Of a DNA stretch of 64,000 nt, positions 10,005 through 21,666 are shown piece after piece (position 1 is the first letter of the stretch; each line of letters opens with the position of its first letter). The DNA is taken from the NCBI GenBank assembly GCA_021234155.1, contig JAJEKV010000085.1, forward strand, positions 1,934,896-1,998,895, read 5' to 3'. The position numbers and the translations under genes are program-made. Below the pieces are notes generated by a model. It was not told the DNA's origin. It saw only the letters and a program-made list of their open reading frames with translations, and made no database searches. Origin of the DNA: Isoetes taiwanensis. Lineage: Eukaryota > Streptophyta > Lycopodiopsida > Isoetales > Isoetaceae.

Positions 10005-10800
10005 TCAAAAAAATCTCTCAAATAGTTGTATCAGGAGTTTCATGCTATTAAAAGGAAAAGTCTCAGTTGCCCTCTGAAAGTCTTTGCTTCTTAGGCTCCC
10101 CAGAATGGTCTTTCTTGCCCATTCCTTGGCCATTATGAATAAACAATAGAGGCAGTCACAAAGATGAGCCTTCCCCGGATTGAATTCTTTCTTTTTGTCT
10201 TTGGCGCAGCAGAGGAGTTGTCTTTTCACATCATAATCAGTGTTGCAAGCACAATCGCATTGACATCCATTTTTACCCAAAATGAGTGAGCCATCGAGCA
10301 TTCCAAAGCAGATTCATCCTTCTCCACTTGAGCTTTTTAAGCATAATCAGAATGTTATCTACAAAATCACATAGATAAATTAGTGAGAATAGAGTGTGCT
10401 TATACTTGATTTTCATATATCTCATTAATCCAGTTAATATCGTATTTGGTCTGCATAATGATAGGGAATTTCTCCCTTTCCAAATTCTCCATAAAGGGAT
10501 GTAAATTCTCCAATCCGAGGGGTTATCTGGAAGGAAGAAATCAGAAGAAGACATAGCAATGAAATTATAAAAGGAACTCAGTCTCGGCGAGCTCAAGCAC
10601 CCATTCAGCCCATAGACATTTTCAAAAAAGGCGTTCTTCATCTTCCTGGTCCTGCAAGCATCTGGGACAGATATTAGTAATGGAAATGCTTATCCTTCAT
10701 CTCTTACTATTAGTGGCCAGGCTCTTGTGCCAAAGTTGCCAGATGAAGGCTTTAATATTGGGGGAAATTACCGATTTCATTTAAAAGTTTAAGAACAATG
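10005..10800 (-). pseudogene. LINE remnant: zinc-binding (zf-RVT) and RNase H-like parts
   Basis: Read leftwards from about 10795, the minus strand gives NIKAFIWQLWHKSLATN, then ITNICPRCLQDQEDEERLF after a stop. This is the usual opening of the zinc-binding domain downstream of plant LINE reverse transcriptases (a W-rich start, then CxxC). After a frameshift near 10640 comes WRIYIPLWRIWKGRNSLSL (about 10505-10450), the IWKxRN signature between that domain and RNase H. Further on, MLDGSLILGKNGCQCDCACN (about 10300-10240) resembles the first strand of an RNase H. Reverse transcriptase and endonuclease are absent. It is a decayed 3' fragment. Confidence 0.6.
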
Positions 10801-13800
10801 ATGTGAATTGAATAAATTCGATGTTTAGATAGATGCATGATTCACACCTTACTTGCAATAGCTTCAAAATCATGTTAAGGTAAAGGGATGCAATTGCTTA
10901 AAATAGGACTGCCACCTTCCTGGCTTTCTCAGAATTAAATGAGTATGAATCAATGTAAACTGTCTATTGTTGAGGATCAATTGCAACAACTGAAAGCCAT
11001 ATTAGATCCGTACAAATGCTCAATCCAACGCCCTAGAAAAGCAACAAGTTTGCTACTCATACTGTGTTGATTCATTGTGATTATTGTGCTTACTCACTCA
11101 GAGAGCATAAAAAAAGGCAACTGAAAGACACATTAGATCCACATAAAATGCTCAGTCCAACGCTCTGACTAGTTTGTCGTTGAACATAGTCGAGCAACTC
11201 CTCTTGATGACTCTTGCAGATCCAAGGCATCAAAGCCCTACAAAAAACAGTGCAAAGCAGAGAGCAAATTTTTGAACTTTCAACACTCTTATTTGAGGAT
11301 TATCTTAAGACCCTTATACTGTATATACCACCACTGTATTTCATCTCCTAATCAATTAATTCCTATATATGACATGATATTTGTACGTATAGATTAATTC
11401 TTCACAAGATGTAAATCTATCCATGCTACAAAAGCTAGAAGAATAAGGTCAGAAAGATTCATACATGTGCATGAGAGACTTAAGATTGTCTACTTTCTGA
11501 GCATTTACTTCTAGGGAAAGATTGTCTACTTTCGGAGCATCTCCAGGGAAGACAGATGCTGTCAAGAATTTTTGTTGAGTTACTATGCTTAACTTCACAA
11601 TTTGGTAAGTAGTTTAACTTCACAAATCCAATACGTACCTATACAAAACAATGGAGATGGAAAAGATGGGGTAACATCTTCAGTAGTGGCAGCGTGAGCT
11701 CATCATCTAGAGGCATGGCATCTAGTTCATCTCCAGTAATACTTTCAGGACTATTCTGTGCTCTAGGAATCTTCCCCATAACTTTATCAACCTTAGCAAA
11801 CCACTTCCATCATCTACCTTTACCACTCCTCTATGTCTTTTTCATTGAATCGAGGTTATACTTGCAATGACTAAAAGTACTACAACTATGCTTATCTAAT
11901 ATGTGTGGATCTCCATAATCGACATCAAGAAGCAGCTTTGATTCTGGTAACATGAACTGCAAATAGTGAAAATACTTGAGCGATCAGAATATGTAGCACA
12001 ATAACAGGGGGCTCCAGGGGGTTTAATATAGATGCATAAATCACTATCCCTGAGACCATAGACCATACCCCTAAAACACTTTAATAGGTTATTATCAAAA
12101 AAAAAAAAAAGAGAGAAAAAAATATAGATAGAGAGAAGAAATATGTCAGTTTGCTGGTTGCATTGGTTAAAGCATTCTTATTAGGATATTGAACTATTTT
12201 GGTAGAGGTTCGAGTCTCCGTATCTGAAAATATATAATCTTAGGCAAACTTGTATAGACATGAGTCCCGGTATTTCATATTCCAAAACCTTAGGTCTATA
12301 TTCCATATTTCAAAATCATAGGCGCCCCCAATCATAAATGACCATAAATGACCATAATCGAAACAAGAGGCACCCAAAGGCCACAACATATGATCTAGGT
12401 TGAGGTAGTCCATGATACACTTTATTTAGAATATGTGGCATATAACCATAACCATATTCTCCTTAACCCTATTCTCAAGTACTCTGTATAACTCTCACAA
12501 AGTAAAGTGAGTCGTCCTATATATGTATATCAAACAGTAAGGCAAAAATTAGGATATGCCTGATATAATAATTACCTCTATTGTTAGAATATTGTGTTGT
12601 TCTGCTGCACCTGGCAAATGCAAAGAACAAATAATTACTTGCCCAGTTAAACAGGCCTAGTCAAAGATGCCAAAAACATGAAAAATAACAGATGGAATAC
12701 CTTCTTGCTAAAATAGTGGATCTTCCTGGAATAGTTTATGGAACGGGAGAAGAAAAAGGATAGAAAGCTCATTCCATGATTTGTCGTATGCTTGGATCCA
12801 TCGAAGCTTGGAACCCTACTATAGAACAAATATTATGCAAGAACCTAGACGCCCAAGGCTCAAGAAATCGTGGTCCAAGGATGATCCCACATAAACAATG
12901 ACCTGAAAAAATCAATCCGGACCTTTTCCCTAGTTTGCAATAGAAAATGCTCGCAGACCCACTGTGATACAATAGAAAACCCAGTCTAAAACATCATCGG
13001 CACAGAGGAATGTTTTAGGATGGTATTTAAAACAATTCTGGCATGCCCAAGGTCTTCCATGCGTCCTGCATGCCCTTAAAGCCTCCATTCATCTGATCTA
13101 TATTCTCCTAAACTCTAAGAATTTTGATTTTTAGATAATCGAAAATGTTTTCCAGTGTCTAAAATCTCCACAACCTTAGGCAAAGTGGCCTAGAAAAACA
13201 AGGTGCTGCGCACGAAGGGTTGCCCTCTGGTATCATGAAGGGAATGTGCACATAGTCTTTGATGCGTAGTGCTCCGAACTAAGAATAAGTTCATGATTGT
13301 TTAATTTCGTTGATCTCAACAAACTAATGTTAAATACAGATGTTACCTCCTCGTAACACATTAGTCCAGCTCAAAAATTAAAAATTTTGCAAGTTTCGGC
13401 ACAAAAATCCAACTTAATATGCTTTGCAAATTGAAGCTGTGCTAAAAAACATATGCGGCAACAAGAAGCCTTGCTCAAAAATATTTGTGGCAACAAGAAG
13501 CTTTGCAACAGGAAGTTTTGCTAGGTGCGTATATTGGCGACGACGGCCTGCTAGGAGTTTTTCTCTGCAAGAAGATCCAGAAGCTCTGCAAGAAGTTATG
13601 TAGAATGCTCTGCAATAAGCTCTGTTGTTGTTTACTTACGAGCTGTTTACCTTAAAGAGATTTCAGGTGTTTACTTTGACATTAGGTATTGTGTGATAAA
13701 GGTTGCCGGACTTAGCCATTCAATAGAGATCGAGAAGAAGATCAAATGAATAGGCTGTATATGTGAATGGTTTGCCCAATCACGTGATTGAAAGATATAC

Positions 13801-13925
13801 TCCTTTCATATTCCATGATAGCGAGTGTCAAATTTTCAGATTTCACTTTTCAAATTTCATATATTGCTTAACTGGAATTTGATACTAGCAATGGCATTGC
13901 ATTTGTGTACGTGTATTTGTTTCTA
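10801..13925. other. Gene-poor spacer
   Basis: I see no convincing gene. It contains an imperfect ~120-bp direct repeat (10980-11045 and 11100-11165, both with ATTAGATCC...AATGCTCA(A/G)TCCAACGC), a 45-bp duplication at about 11465-11540 (AAGATTGTCTACTTTC), an A-run at 12100, and the SINE at 12144. The open frames at 12647-12972 have no features of a gene. Confidence 0.5.
12144..12230 (+). mobile_element. tRNA-derived SINE-like sequence
   Basis: It carries a Pol III B box GGTTCGAGTCTCC (about 12207-12219) and an A-box-like GGTTGCATTGGTTAAAGC about 50 bp upstream. That is the spacing of a tRNA-derived promoter. The body does not fold as a functional tRNA and lacks an anticodon arm, so a SINE head is more likely. 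No copy of the same family was seen elsewhere in the window. Confidence 0.45.
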
Positions 13926-14250
13926 GGGTCAGTAAGTTGAAATAAGGAGTCAACTACTGAATCCCCTTGAAGATCATGTTGGAAGGATATATAATTCCTG
14001 TTTTCATATGAAAATGCATCCTTAGATGTTGCAGGCATCAATGCATCAAAACAAATTAAGATAGCTTTGTTCTGCAAAAATCTCACTATTTTTACATTAC
14101 AGCTTCTAGCAAATGCTACTATTCGGGCATATCCCTGCATACTATACAAATCATAGCCGCATAAATAATGTTTTGAGTCAAATTCTGCTTAGAAATGCAG
14201 AACCCTTTGAGCCCATGTTGCAATGAGATGGTGCGCAATTGCATAAGGAC
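13868..14250 (-). other. Downstream part of GH20 block, no recognised exon
   Basis: Between the last GH20 exon (donor GTCCTT at 14245-14250) and the edge of segment A there is a 93-codon open frame (14149-13868) with no recognisable family. The GH20 exon expected next, carrying a GGEVCMW-type motif, was not found. Probably intron or flank. Confidence 0.4.
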
Positions 14251-15413
14251 CTGGCACAAAAAGCTTTGTGGCTCTTCTATGGAACTAATGTCGGTAAGTG
14301 GCTCATTCATATAAAACTTCTCCCAAGGAACGTCCAGATGGTCCAGATACCAAGCATCTTGATCACTGATAATGCATCTGAATCCTGCCTCCACCACCTT
14401 CGGGCATACACCCTTTCCAATCCTGGTATTTCATACAGTTATATCCAGAATAATAAAACATTCTTCTGGAAGAATGAAGGTACTTTCTCAGTGTAAGAAT
14501 TACCAGAATTACCAGTTATGAACAATTGTTTGATAGTTTAATTCTTTCCCAAAAGTGTCAAATGTCTCTTCCCTGAGAAAACAGATATGAAAAGCATTGT
14601 TGGGTACATGTTTATTTTCGTTAGCTCAATAATTTCTGCTCGTATATACATACCAGTTAACTGGTAAGTATCTATGGGACAGAGCTATTCCTTGTCCTCA
14701 AAGGACAAAGTATTCATATGCATAAAATGGTGACATGGAATGGTCATCCAGCCTGCAAGAAAAATACCAGTCAACTGCCATGATTTATGCAAATGCATTG
14801 CTTATACTTAATAGCCAGGACTTAATTCTCAAGATATGTACATTATTAAAAAGGAAACAAAAAAAAAAAAGACAGTGAAAGAGTACCATGACTTTATATG
14901 GGGAGTCTTGCTCCAGCATGCTGTTACAAATTTGAAGGTCCATGTAAATAACATACAAACTCCTTGAAGAATGAAATCAGGAACACATACATGTATCAAC
15001 TTCATCCCCACCAAGATGTATAAGCTTGAAAGGAAACACACTGGAGAAGTCTGCAACGAGATATATAAGGGCAATGAATAAAATCTTTTCTTCATTTTTG
15101 TAAAAAGAATTGCCAAATTATACCAGAGATGATTCCTTCAATTAGGTCGAAAATAAGTTCATTGCTAACATCTGGAGGCTGTGTGCAGTTTGTAGACGGC
15201 CATAAATACGAATAACCTAGACCCCTTTAATGAAACTGACTGAGAGTTAATAGGAATGTCAAATTTCTTGAGCATCATAACAGCAACGTACCATGAAGCA
15301 GCATGGCCAGGAACATCGAGCTCTGCCATAATATTTATGCCTCTAAGTCGTGCATATGTGCACATTGTATGATTTTCCCTCTTAAATCTTCCAACATTTT
15401 GCAAAAGGGCCAT
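14251..15413 (-). pseudogene. Beta-hexosaminidase (GH20) exon block, 5' and 3' ends missing
   Basis: Seven exons with plausible GT-AG borders are readable: 15413-15292 (YARLRGINIMAELDVPGH), about 15215-15124 (GYSYLWPSTNC then PPDVSNELIF), 15050-14991 (FKLIHLGGDEVDT), 14920-14887 (CWSKTPHIKSW), 14752-14654 (MSPFYAYEYFVL), 14572-14513 (EETFDTFGKELNYQTIVHNW) and 14422-14251 (SDQDAWYLDHLDVPWEKFY). GH20 enzymes remove terminal N-acetylhexosamine, using the D-E pair of GGDEV, which is present. The N-terminal domain and the final exons are absent. An in-frame TGA at 14698-14700 stands where family members have Arg. It is shared with copy B and fits a CGA to TGA change. The first exon abuts alpha-mannosidase exons directly. 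Confidence 0.85.
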
Positions 15414-16650
15414 TGAGCAAGAACCACTATAAATGTCCTTATCTCCATGGGTTCAATTTGCACAACAAACTCATCATTGTCAACTACAGTACCACGTTTA
15501 TGGGCCATGAACTTCTTGCTGTCAGATTTTACTTGCCAGTTCAATCTCTTCATTCTTTTTCGCTCTTGATTGCCAGAAAGGCTCAGCTCAGTAACAGCTT
15601 CAACCTATTCACATATGGCTATAACTTCAGCTGATATGGAAATTTGAAATTTGATAAACATCTTATGTAAGACACTCAGGTTTATTATTATTAGCTGATA
15701 TAATGCTGTTAATTATTAGCATCTCAAAATACTAATAATTGTCTATAATCTCTAATGATTGTGCCATTGAGAATTCCAAACTCTTTAATGTTGCCTGTAA
15801 TTTTCCTACTATGAACCCCACATTTAGTTCTGCTGCACCAGCGGACATGGCTAGCCTCTTCTGTTATTTGGAAGTTCATATAAAAATTGTTTATAATAAG
15901 AAACGAGGTTACCTTTTTGTGAGCAAAAATGTTCCTTATGTCAACTTCCGCAGCAGCGGACAGTGTAGCATCCTCGCCATCTTAACCACCAGCAGAATTA
16001 GACTTGCCTCACATGACGGACAAGTAGAAATAAATAACAAACAATAAAATTACCTCATAGATATGTGCTAGACGTAGCAAGATAGATCCATCTTCAAGCT
16101 CCTATTGACGAAGCATGTGTTATCAGCAGAATGCACACCATATATAATAAAAACCTTACCAACCTGGAGTGTAATCAGAGAAACGTTGGGTGGAAGTTCA
16201 TATCCAGCTGCCATAAAAGAAGCTTCAAATGTGCGCACTTCTAAGTGATTTATGCTTGCACTCTGTCAATACAACCATTGATCTATTGTCACACCATCCC
16301 AGAAACCAAGTTGAGTTAAAGTGTGGGAAAATACGAACTGGCAAAATGGCAAAACCAAGTTCTAGAGGAGAGAATAGCCTTTGGCCTTTGGTCCGACGCC
16401 ATTTTGCTCCTGAACCTAATGAATTGAGGTTTACAAACAAGCTACCTCGAACCTGCATTAGGATAGAATAGTATTCTTGTTATGCACCAGCAGCAACGAC
16501 AGAAACATGGTATTGCAAGACTGCTTACTGTAAGTCCTTCACAAAATTTCTGCTCATCATAAATTGTTTCATTTAAAGCTTCATGCACTCCTTTATTATC
16601 ATCATACAATAAAGCTACCGGAATGGAATGTTGACGAGGACTAGAAAGCA
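15413..16650 (-). pseudogene. Alpha-mannosidase (GH38) C-terminal exon block
   Basis: From high to low coordinate: about 16650-16533 (LLYDDNKGVHEALNET then CEGLT), 16236-16167 (EVRTFEASFMAAGYELPPN), 16107-16058 (LEDGSILLRLAHIYE), about 15985-15913 (EDATLSAAAEVDIRNIF) and 15604-15413 (VTELSLSGNQERKRMKRLNW, then GTVVDNDEFVVQIEPMEIRT). These match, in order, the C-terminal region of plant class II alpha-mannosidases, which trim mannose from N-glycans in the vacuole or apoplast. The catalytic N-terminal domain is absent. After EIRTFIVVLAQ the frame runs straight into GH20 sequence instead of ending. Captured fragment, not a working gene. Confidence 0.85.
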
Positions 16651-16906
16651 TCAATATAATAAAGAGAAAGTTAATTTAGGCCATTAACTAGTCATGAGTG
16701 TATCTCATCACCATGCAGCATAAATGTGCTTCAAGCGGCAAGATCATTTGAGTAACCATTTCCTAAACAATGCAACTACCTATGTAGCATAAGCTCCACT
16801 TGACCGTCAGAATTACTCTGTTACATGGGTATTCAGAAATTGATGTATATTCAGGCAACAAATGTTTAATATGGCGCTTTGCATGTTGGTTCTTTAATTT
16901 TTGCAG

Positions 16907-17971
16907 GTTGTTCTTGTTGGCCACAACCTTGGGGGTTTGAGTTTGATGCGTGCAAGCCAGTTATTTTCTAGAAAAATTGCAGTGGCAGTCTATGTGGTGG
17001 CTGCAATGTTTCCAGTCGGGCGCAAGCATGATGCAGAAATCAATTTGGTATGATGTTGATGACATGTTCCATCCGGGATATATCATACTTGATTTTGTCT
17101 TTAATTCTGAGCCTTAATGCTTGTAGTAACTCCAATATGATTCTGAATCTGAATCTTCATGTCCATATTCGCAGGCGAAGATATGCGAATCATTTCCAGA
17201 GATGATGCAGTACACATTTGGCAATGGAGTTCATAATCCTCCAACCACAGTCATGCTTTCCAAGCAGTATGCAAGAGACAAGCTGTATCATTTATGTCCA
17301 CCACAGGTAGTCAATAGAGCAATTTCTTCAGGAGCTGCTATAACAATGCTAGTTAAAACAGCAATCTCTTCATAAACTGCATAATGCTAGTTAAGAAAGC
17401 AATTTCTTGATGAACTGGTACGGAATTTCTGCTCATATTAGATTCCTGAATGCATAAAACGGATTTTACTTCTTCACAGTGATCAAAATTTTTATCCTGA
17501 CGGTAACCTACATTTTTGCCAATGCACATTGTTGGAGCTTAAAAAGATTTCTGAACAAAGTTTCTGTTTATAACTCAGAAACCATTTTCTGCTCGTAGCT
17601 CAGGAACCATTTTCTGAACAGAATCCGTGTCTCTGAGCTATATTTTCTGATCATAATCAAGTAGGGTAGCAAAGTTCTGCTGGTAATCAATTGGGCTGAA
17701 GAGAGTCTATATTGTGCAGGATGTGGTTCTGGCATCATTGTTAGCAAGGCCATCACCAGTGGCAGCCCTTTCAAGTCTCAATTTCGACACAAGAGAAGAA
17801 GGCTATGGCTCTGTTCCCTCAGTATTCATCAAGACAGAAGAAGACAGGTCGTTTCTTCCTGCAGCCCAGGACATAATGATCAACAAATGCAGGCCAAATC
17901 AGGTGTTCAGTCTGCACTCAGATCACAGCCCTTTTTTTTCTGCCCCTGTTAGAAATGTCTTGGGTTTTTAG
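16907..17971 (+). pseudogene. MES-type methylesterase, last three exons only
   Basis: Exons 16907-17047, 17175-17306 and 17720-17971 have clean AG/GT borders and one open frame (174 codons) ending at TAG 17969-17971. Exon 1 begins VVLVGHNLGGLSLM, the nucleophile elbow of plant methylesterases, hydroxynitrile lyases and salicylate-binding esterases. Exon 2 ends RDKLYHLCPPQ. Exon 3 has EEGYGSVPSVFIKTEED and SDHSPFF, which hold the usual acid and histidine regions. The usual GHS(L/F)GG serine is Asn, so the enzyme would lack its nucleophile. About 80 N-terminal residues are missing, and upstream lie opposite-strand GH38 exons instead of a first exon. Probably a captured 3' half. Confidence 0.75.
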
Positions 17972-18164
17972 AGAGAATCAAGAGCAAGAGGAGAATTGAA
18001 AGAACCTGATCGAAACTTTAGAGCAAAATTGCATGCAAAGTAATCTCTAATCATCCCTAGGCCATCCCGGAATGAGGTATAGCAAGAAAAAAAAGGAAAA
18101 AGATGGGCTTACCTTGCCGATGCTTCCATCCTTCCTTCTTCCGGTTACCCGGTTTGCACAGACG

Positions 18165-18346
18165 TCGAGTTCTTTACTACCTAACCGCCAGTTTACAGGA
18201 AATAGAAGGTTTTTAGCAGTCACCAGCATATCCTAGGGATATCCTAGCATATACCTAGGATATGCCAAAAGCCCACATAAACAACTGACCGCCAGTTTAC
18301 AGGAAATAGAAGGTTTTTAGCAATCACCAGCATATCCTAGGGATAT
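18165..18346. repeat. ~108-bp tandem duplication rich in CCTAGG palindromes
   Basis: The unit starts ACCGCCAGTTTACAGGAAAT and runs through CATATCCTAGGGATATCCTAG to ACATAAACAACTG. The second unit is interrupted at 18347 by the LTR retrotransposon and resumes at about 20787 with TATCCTAGCATATACCTAGG. The uninterrupted first unit therefore serves as an empty site for that insertion. 17972-18164 holds nothing recognisable. Confidence 0.8.
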
Positions 18347-20784
18347 TGATATGGTTTAAGGTTAATAACTAATAATGGTGCTCGGGGGAGTGGCCTTGTA
18401 TAGAACAATATTTATTGATATGATCAAGTAAGAAAGTCATCCAGTATGTCTGAGCCTTGCTATTATCAAAGAGAGAGCCAAAAATAAACCTTGACATTTA
18501 TTTAGAAGCAAAAAGGCAAAAAAAGGTATTGTTACCTATAAATAGAAGGACAACTTTGAGATGTGATATCTCCGCGACCACAACTCAGAAATCGGCGATC
18601 CCTTACCTTGTTGGAAAGCCCTTGAAGTCTAGTTTCCAGATTGGGCTTGGTTGTAGATTCCTTACGGTTTGAAAGTTATGCCCAGAAAGGTGCATAGGGG
18701 TCTAAGTTGACTGCACAACTAGATCTGCTTCTTCCTATGTTGATGATGTGCCTAGCCTTACCTTCTAGTATCTTCTCTTGTTCCTTGCTTGATCATATCA
18801 TTAAAAGGAGTTCATGTAACACCAGTGGTTGATGGCTAGAGAGAGCTTGTCTTGCGGAGTAGCTCGACTTGCTGACATCTCTTCTAGTTGGTCCGGTTGG
18901 GTGGTAAATCGAGTACCCTATGGTATTTTGCTTTCTAATAAGTAGATGAATTTGCAGGAAGAATAGAGCATTCGTAACAATTGGTATCAGAGCCCAGTTC
19001 TGGTCTTTACCAGCGGAGCTGTGGGTGATGGAAGGCGTTGGAAATTTAAGTGGCTAAGCAGCAGAAGAGGTCCAAGAGGGGTAAATTGCAAATAGGTTAC
19101 CTCTTGTTTGGTATGAAATTGATGTTTAGGGATTGTGATTAGAATATTTAGATATTTCATATTGCATCCTTATGGCTGAGGTTGGTGCCTCAAGAATGGA
19201 AAGAGTTGTTGCTCTTGTCCAAGTGAATGGAAAGAGTTGTTGCTCTTGTCCAAGAGGTTGGAATGAGTTGACGCCATGTCCAAGAGGTTGGAATGAGTTG
19301 GTGCTCATGTCCATGTGAATAGAATGTTTGTTATTCCTGATGTTCGCAGGTCTTCTGGTTGGTGCTGGAGATTGCAAGCTGGAATAGAAACTGATCAAAA
19401 GTTGGTGCTTCTGGTGGAGGTTAGTAAATATTTTGTTTTAAACTAACCTATACTTTGAGGCAAATTAAGTTGATGTTCAACTTGTGGTTTTTGGAGACTA
19501 AGTTTATTCCTGAGAAGGGAAGGGAAAATATCTTTCTTGTTCAAGTTGAATGGTGATATTTAACTTGAAGGACTGGAAAGGGTTTACTTTCTGTCCGAGT
19601 AGAAAAAGCTACTTGGAGCATCAGAAAGGGCTAGGAATGCCATGACTGTTCAAGTGAGGGACGCCTACTTGATGGATCAGTATGGAGATTTTTCTGTCCA
19701 AGTGCGGACCCTGCCTTGGAGGATCAGAAAAAGAACATTCCTAGGGGGACAAGATTAGTCCCAAGAAGGGAAAGACTAACATGCTTTTTAGAAATTGATT
19801 AGATCAATTTTGAAAAGGGATCTTTGATGGTTTCCTTTCAGGTTTAATGATGATTGAGTTTTCGCAGAACATGGACATTACGATGTAAATGAGACTTGCG
19901 CAGGAGTATGAGCGAACTTTGCCAGAATTCCTTATTAACGATTATAAGGATGTCAAATCCTCTAAGTAAATTGAGGCCATTTCTAATAGAATTGAAATGA
20001 AAGACCTCTAAATGAACTGAGGCAATTTTCAGCCTAAAGGGCTGGACTTAACAACTTTTTATTATGCAGGTTGTAGCCATGGACTTGGTTGTGTCAAATT
20101 TGCCATATAATTTCTTGATCGAGGACGATCAATCCCGAGAAGGGGAGGAATTGATATGGTTTAAGGTTAATAACTAATAATGGTGCTCGGGGGAGTGGCC
20201 TTGCATAGAACAATATTTATTGATATGATCAAGTAAGAAAGTCATCCAGTATGTCTGAGCCTTGCTATTATCAATGAGAGAGCCAAAAATAAACCTTGAC
20301 ATTTATTTAGAAGCAAAAAGGCAAAAAAAGGTATTGTTACCTATAAATAGAAGGACAACTTTGAGATGTGATATCTCCGCGACCACAACTCAGAAATCGG
20401 CGATCCCTTACCTTGTTGGAAAGCCCTTGAAGTCTAGTTTCCAGATTGGGCTTGGTTGTAGATTCCTTACGGTTTGAAAGTTATGCCCAGAAAGGTGCAT
20501 AGGGGTCTAAGTTGACTGCACAACTAGATCTGCTTCTTCCTATGTTGATGATGTGCCTAGCCTTACCTTCTAGTATCTTCTCTTGTTCCTTGCTTGATCA
20601 TATCATTAAAAGGAGTTCATGTAACACCAGTGGTTGGTGGCTAGAGAGAGCTTGTCTTGCGGAGTAGCTCGACTTGCTGACATCTCTTCTAGTTGGTCCG
20701 GTTGGGTGGTAAATCGAGTACCCTGTGGTATTTTGCTTTCTAATAAGTAGATGAATTTGCAGGAAGAATAGAGCATTCGTAACA
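18347..20784 (+). mobile_element. Non-autonomous LTR retrotransposon (2.4 kb), copy A
   Basis: The two 633-bp LTRs, 18347-18979 and 20152-20784, are nearly identical. They start TGATATGGTTTAAGG and end CATTCGTAACA. After the 5' LTR comes the primer-binding site TGGTATCAGAGCCC (18982-18995), complementary to initiator Met tRNA. Before the 3' LTR is a polypurine tract GAGAAGGGGAGGAA. The 1.17-kb interior has no gag or pol. It holds short tandem repeats (GAATGGAAAGAGTTGTTGCT near 19195 and 19226, then GGTTGGAATGAGTTG units to 19320). It must rely on proteins from another element. Near-identical LTRs imply a recent insertion, before the A/B duplication. Confidence 0.92.
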
Positions 20785-21666
20785 ATTATCCTAGCATATA
20801 CCTAGGATATGCCAAAAGCCCACATAAACAAGGGTTTGCCCCCCTAGGGGCAACCCAAAAATCTATAAAGTTTTCCATCTATAGAGAAAACCAAATTTAA
20901 ACAATAGATATATATTGATAATAAGTTAGAAAGCTTTTGTTTTCCATAAAAACCCTTCACAGAAGTAATTTCCCAAGTTTTGCGAATGTCAAACTATATT
21001 CTTTTCTATGAGATTTGCTATATATGGATAGGACCCAATGAGCAATGTTGTGTTGTGGGTGCTTAAACATGCTTATTCCGATTCTTTTAAATAGGATTTT
21101 AAATTTAAGACATTTCCATTGTTCTTTCTATGATATAGTACCAATATATCAACAAGAGGTTAAATTGGAGGGCTTCTCTTCAAGGTTTGATCTCAAAACT
21201 TATGGTGCTGCCTAGTCTGGCAGGGGGGTTCAAATCCCCTTAGAAACTGTGCTTTGAAAGGAGTTTATTCTGACTTACATATTGACTTATTGCAATAGTT
21301 AAAGAATCCTATGGTGAGCTGGAAAATGCCATTTGACCCTATCATAGATTTGGCGGATGGTGAAGAATGCAGGTGAGGGAATATATATAAGGGAATATTA
21401 TGGAGCGATAAGGAAAAATGAGCGATAAGGGCAAATGAGCGGTAAGGAATGGATTTCTTCTATTTTGGGTGGTGTCTATGGTTTTTCAATGCCTTATTTG
21501 TAGTGAATTTTTCAGAGGCCCTATATGGAAATCCATGAGCCTTCCGGATCTTCATCGGCCACTTCTGGGGCAGACAACCTGAGGGAAGCCGATCTGCAGC
21601 CGATTTGCATGGCCCAGATGCCTGGAGGCAGTTTAAAATAGCTGCCAACAGGATCTACAGGTTTGG
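20785..21666. other. Segment A tail and spacer before chromovirus 2
   Basis: At 20831-20855 there is a short hairpin (GGGTTTGCCCC with GGGGCAACCC). Segment A ends at 21172. At about 21212-21252, GGGTTCAAATCCCC resembles a Pol III B box, but no A box is clear. A 38-codon frame at 21526-21642 (MEIHEPSGSSSATSGADNLR) is unassigned. No supported gene. Confidence 0.5.

Larger units (their letters stand above)
13926..21172. repeat. Segmental duplication, copy A (7.25 kb)
   Basis: This block is colinear with 34802-42058. Left junction: ..AGTAAGTTGAAATAAGG (A) against ..GATAAGTTGAAATAAGG (B). Right junction: AGAGGTTAAATTGG, after which the copies diverge. Long stretches are identical, and most differences fall at CAG/CTG trinucleotides, where A keeps the sense sequence. 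The LTR retrotransposon at 18347 is in both copies, so it inserted before the duplication. Confidence 0.93.

Noticed and set aside
12144-12230. Possible functional tRNA gene
   Set aside because: A B box and a weak A box are present, but no cloverleaf with an anticodon arm can be drawn. A SINE head fits better.
16225-16471. 77- and 80-codon open frames on both strands
   Set aside because: They fall in the intron between two GH38 exons and read through splice sites.
18165-21172. Helitron ends around segment A
   Set aside because: CTAG-type ends and hairpins exist (for example near 20831), but no TC start, consistent CTRR end or A/T insertion site could be paired.
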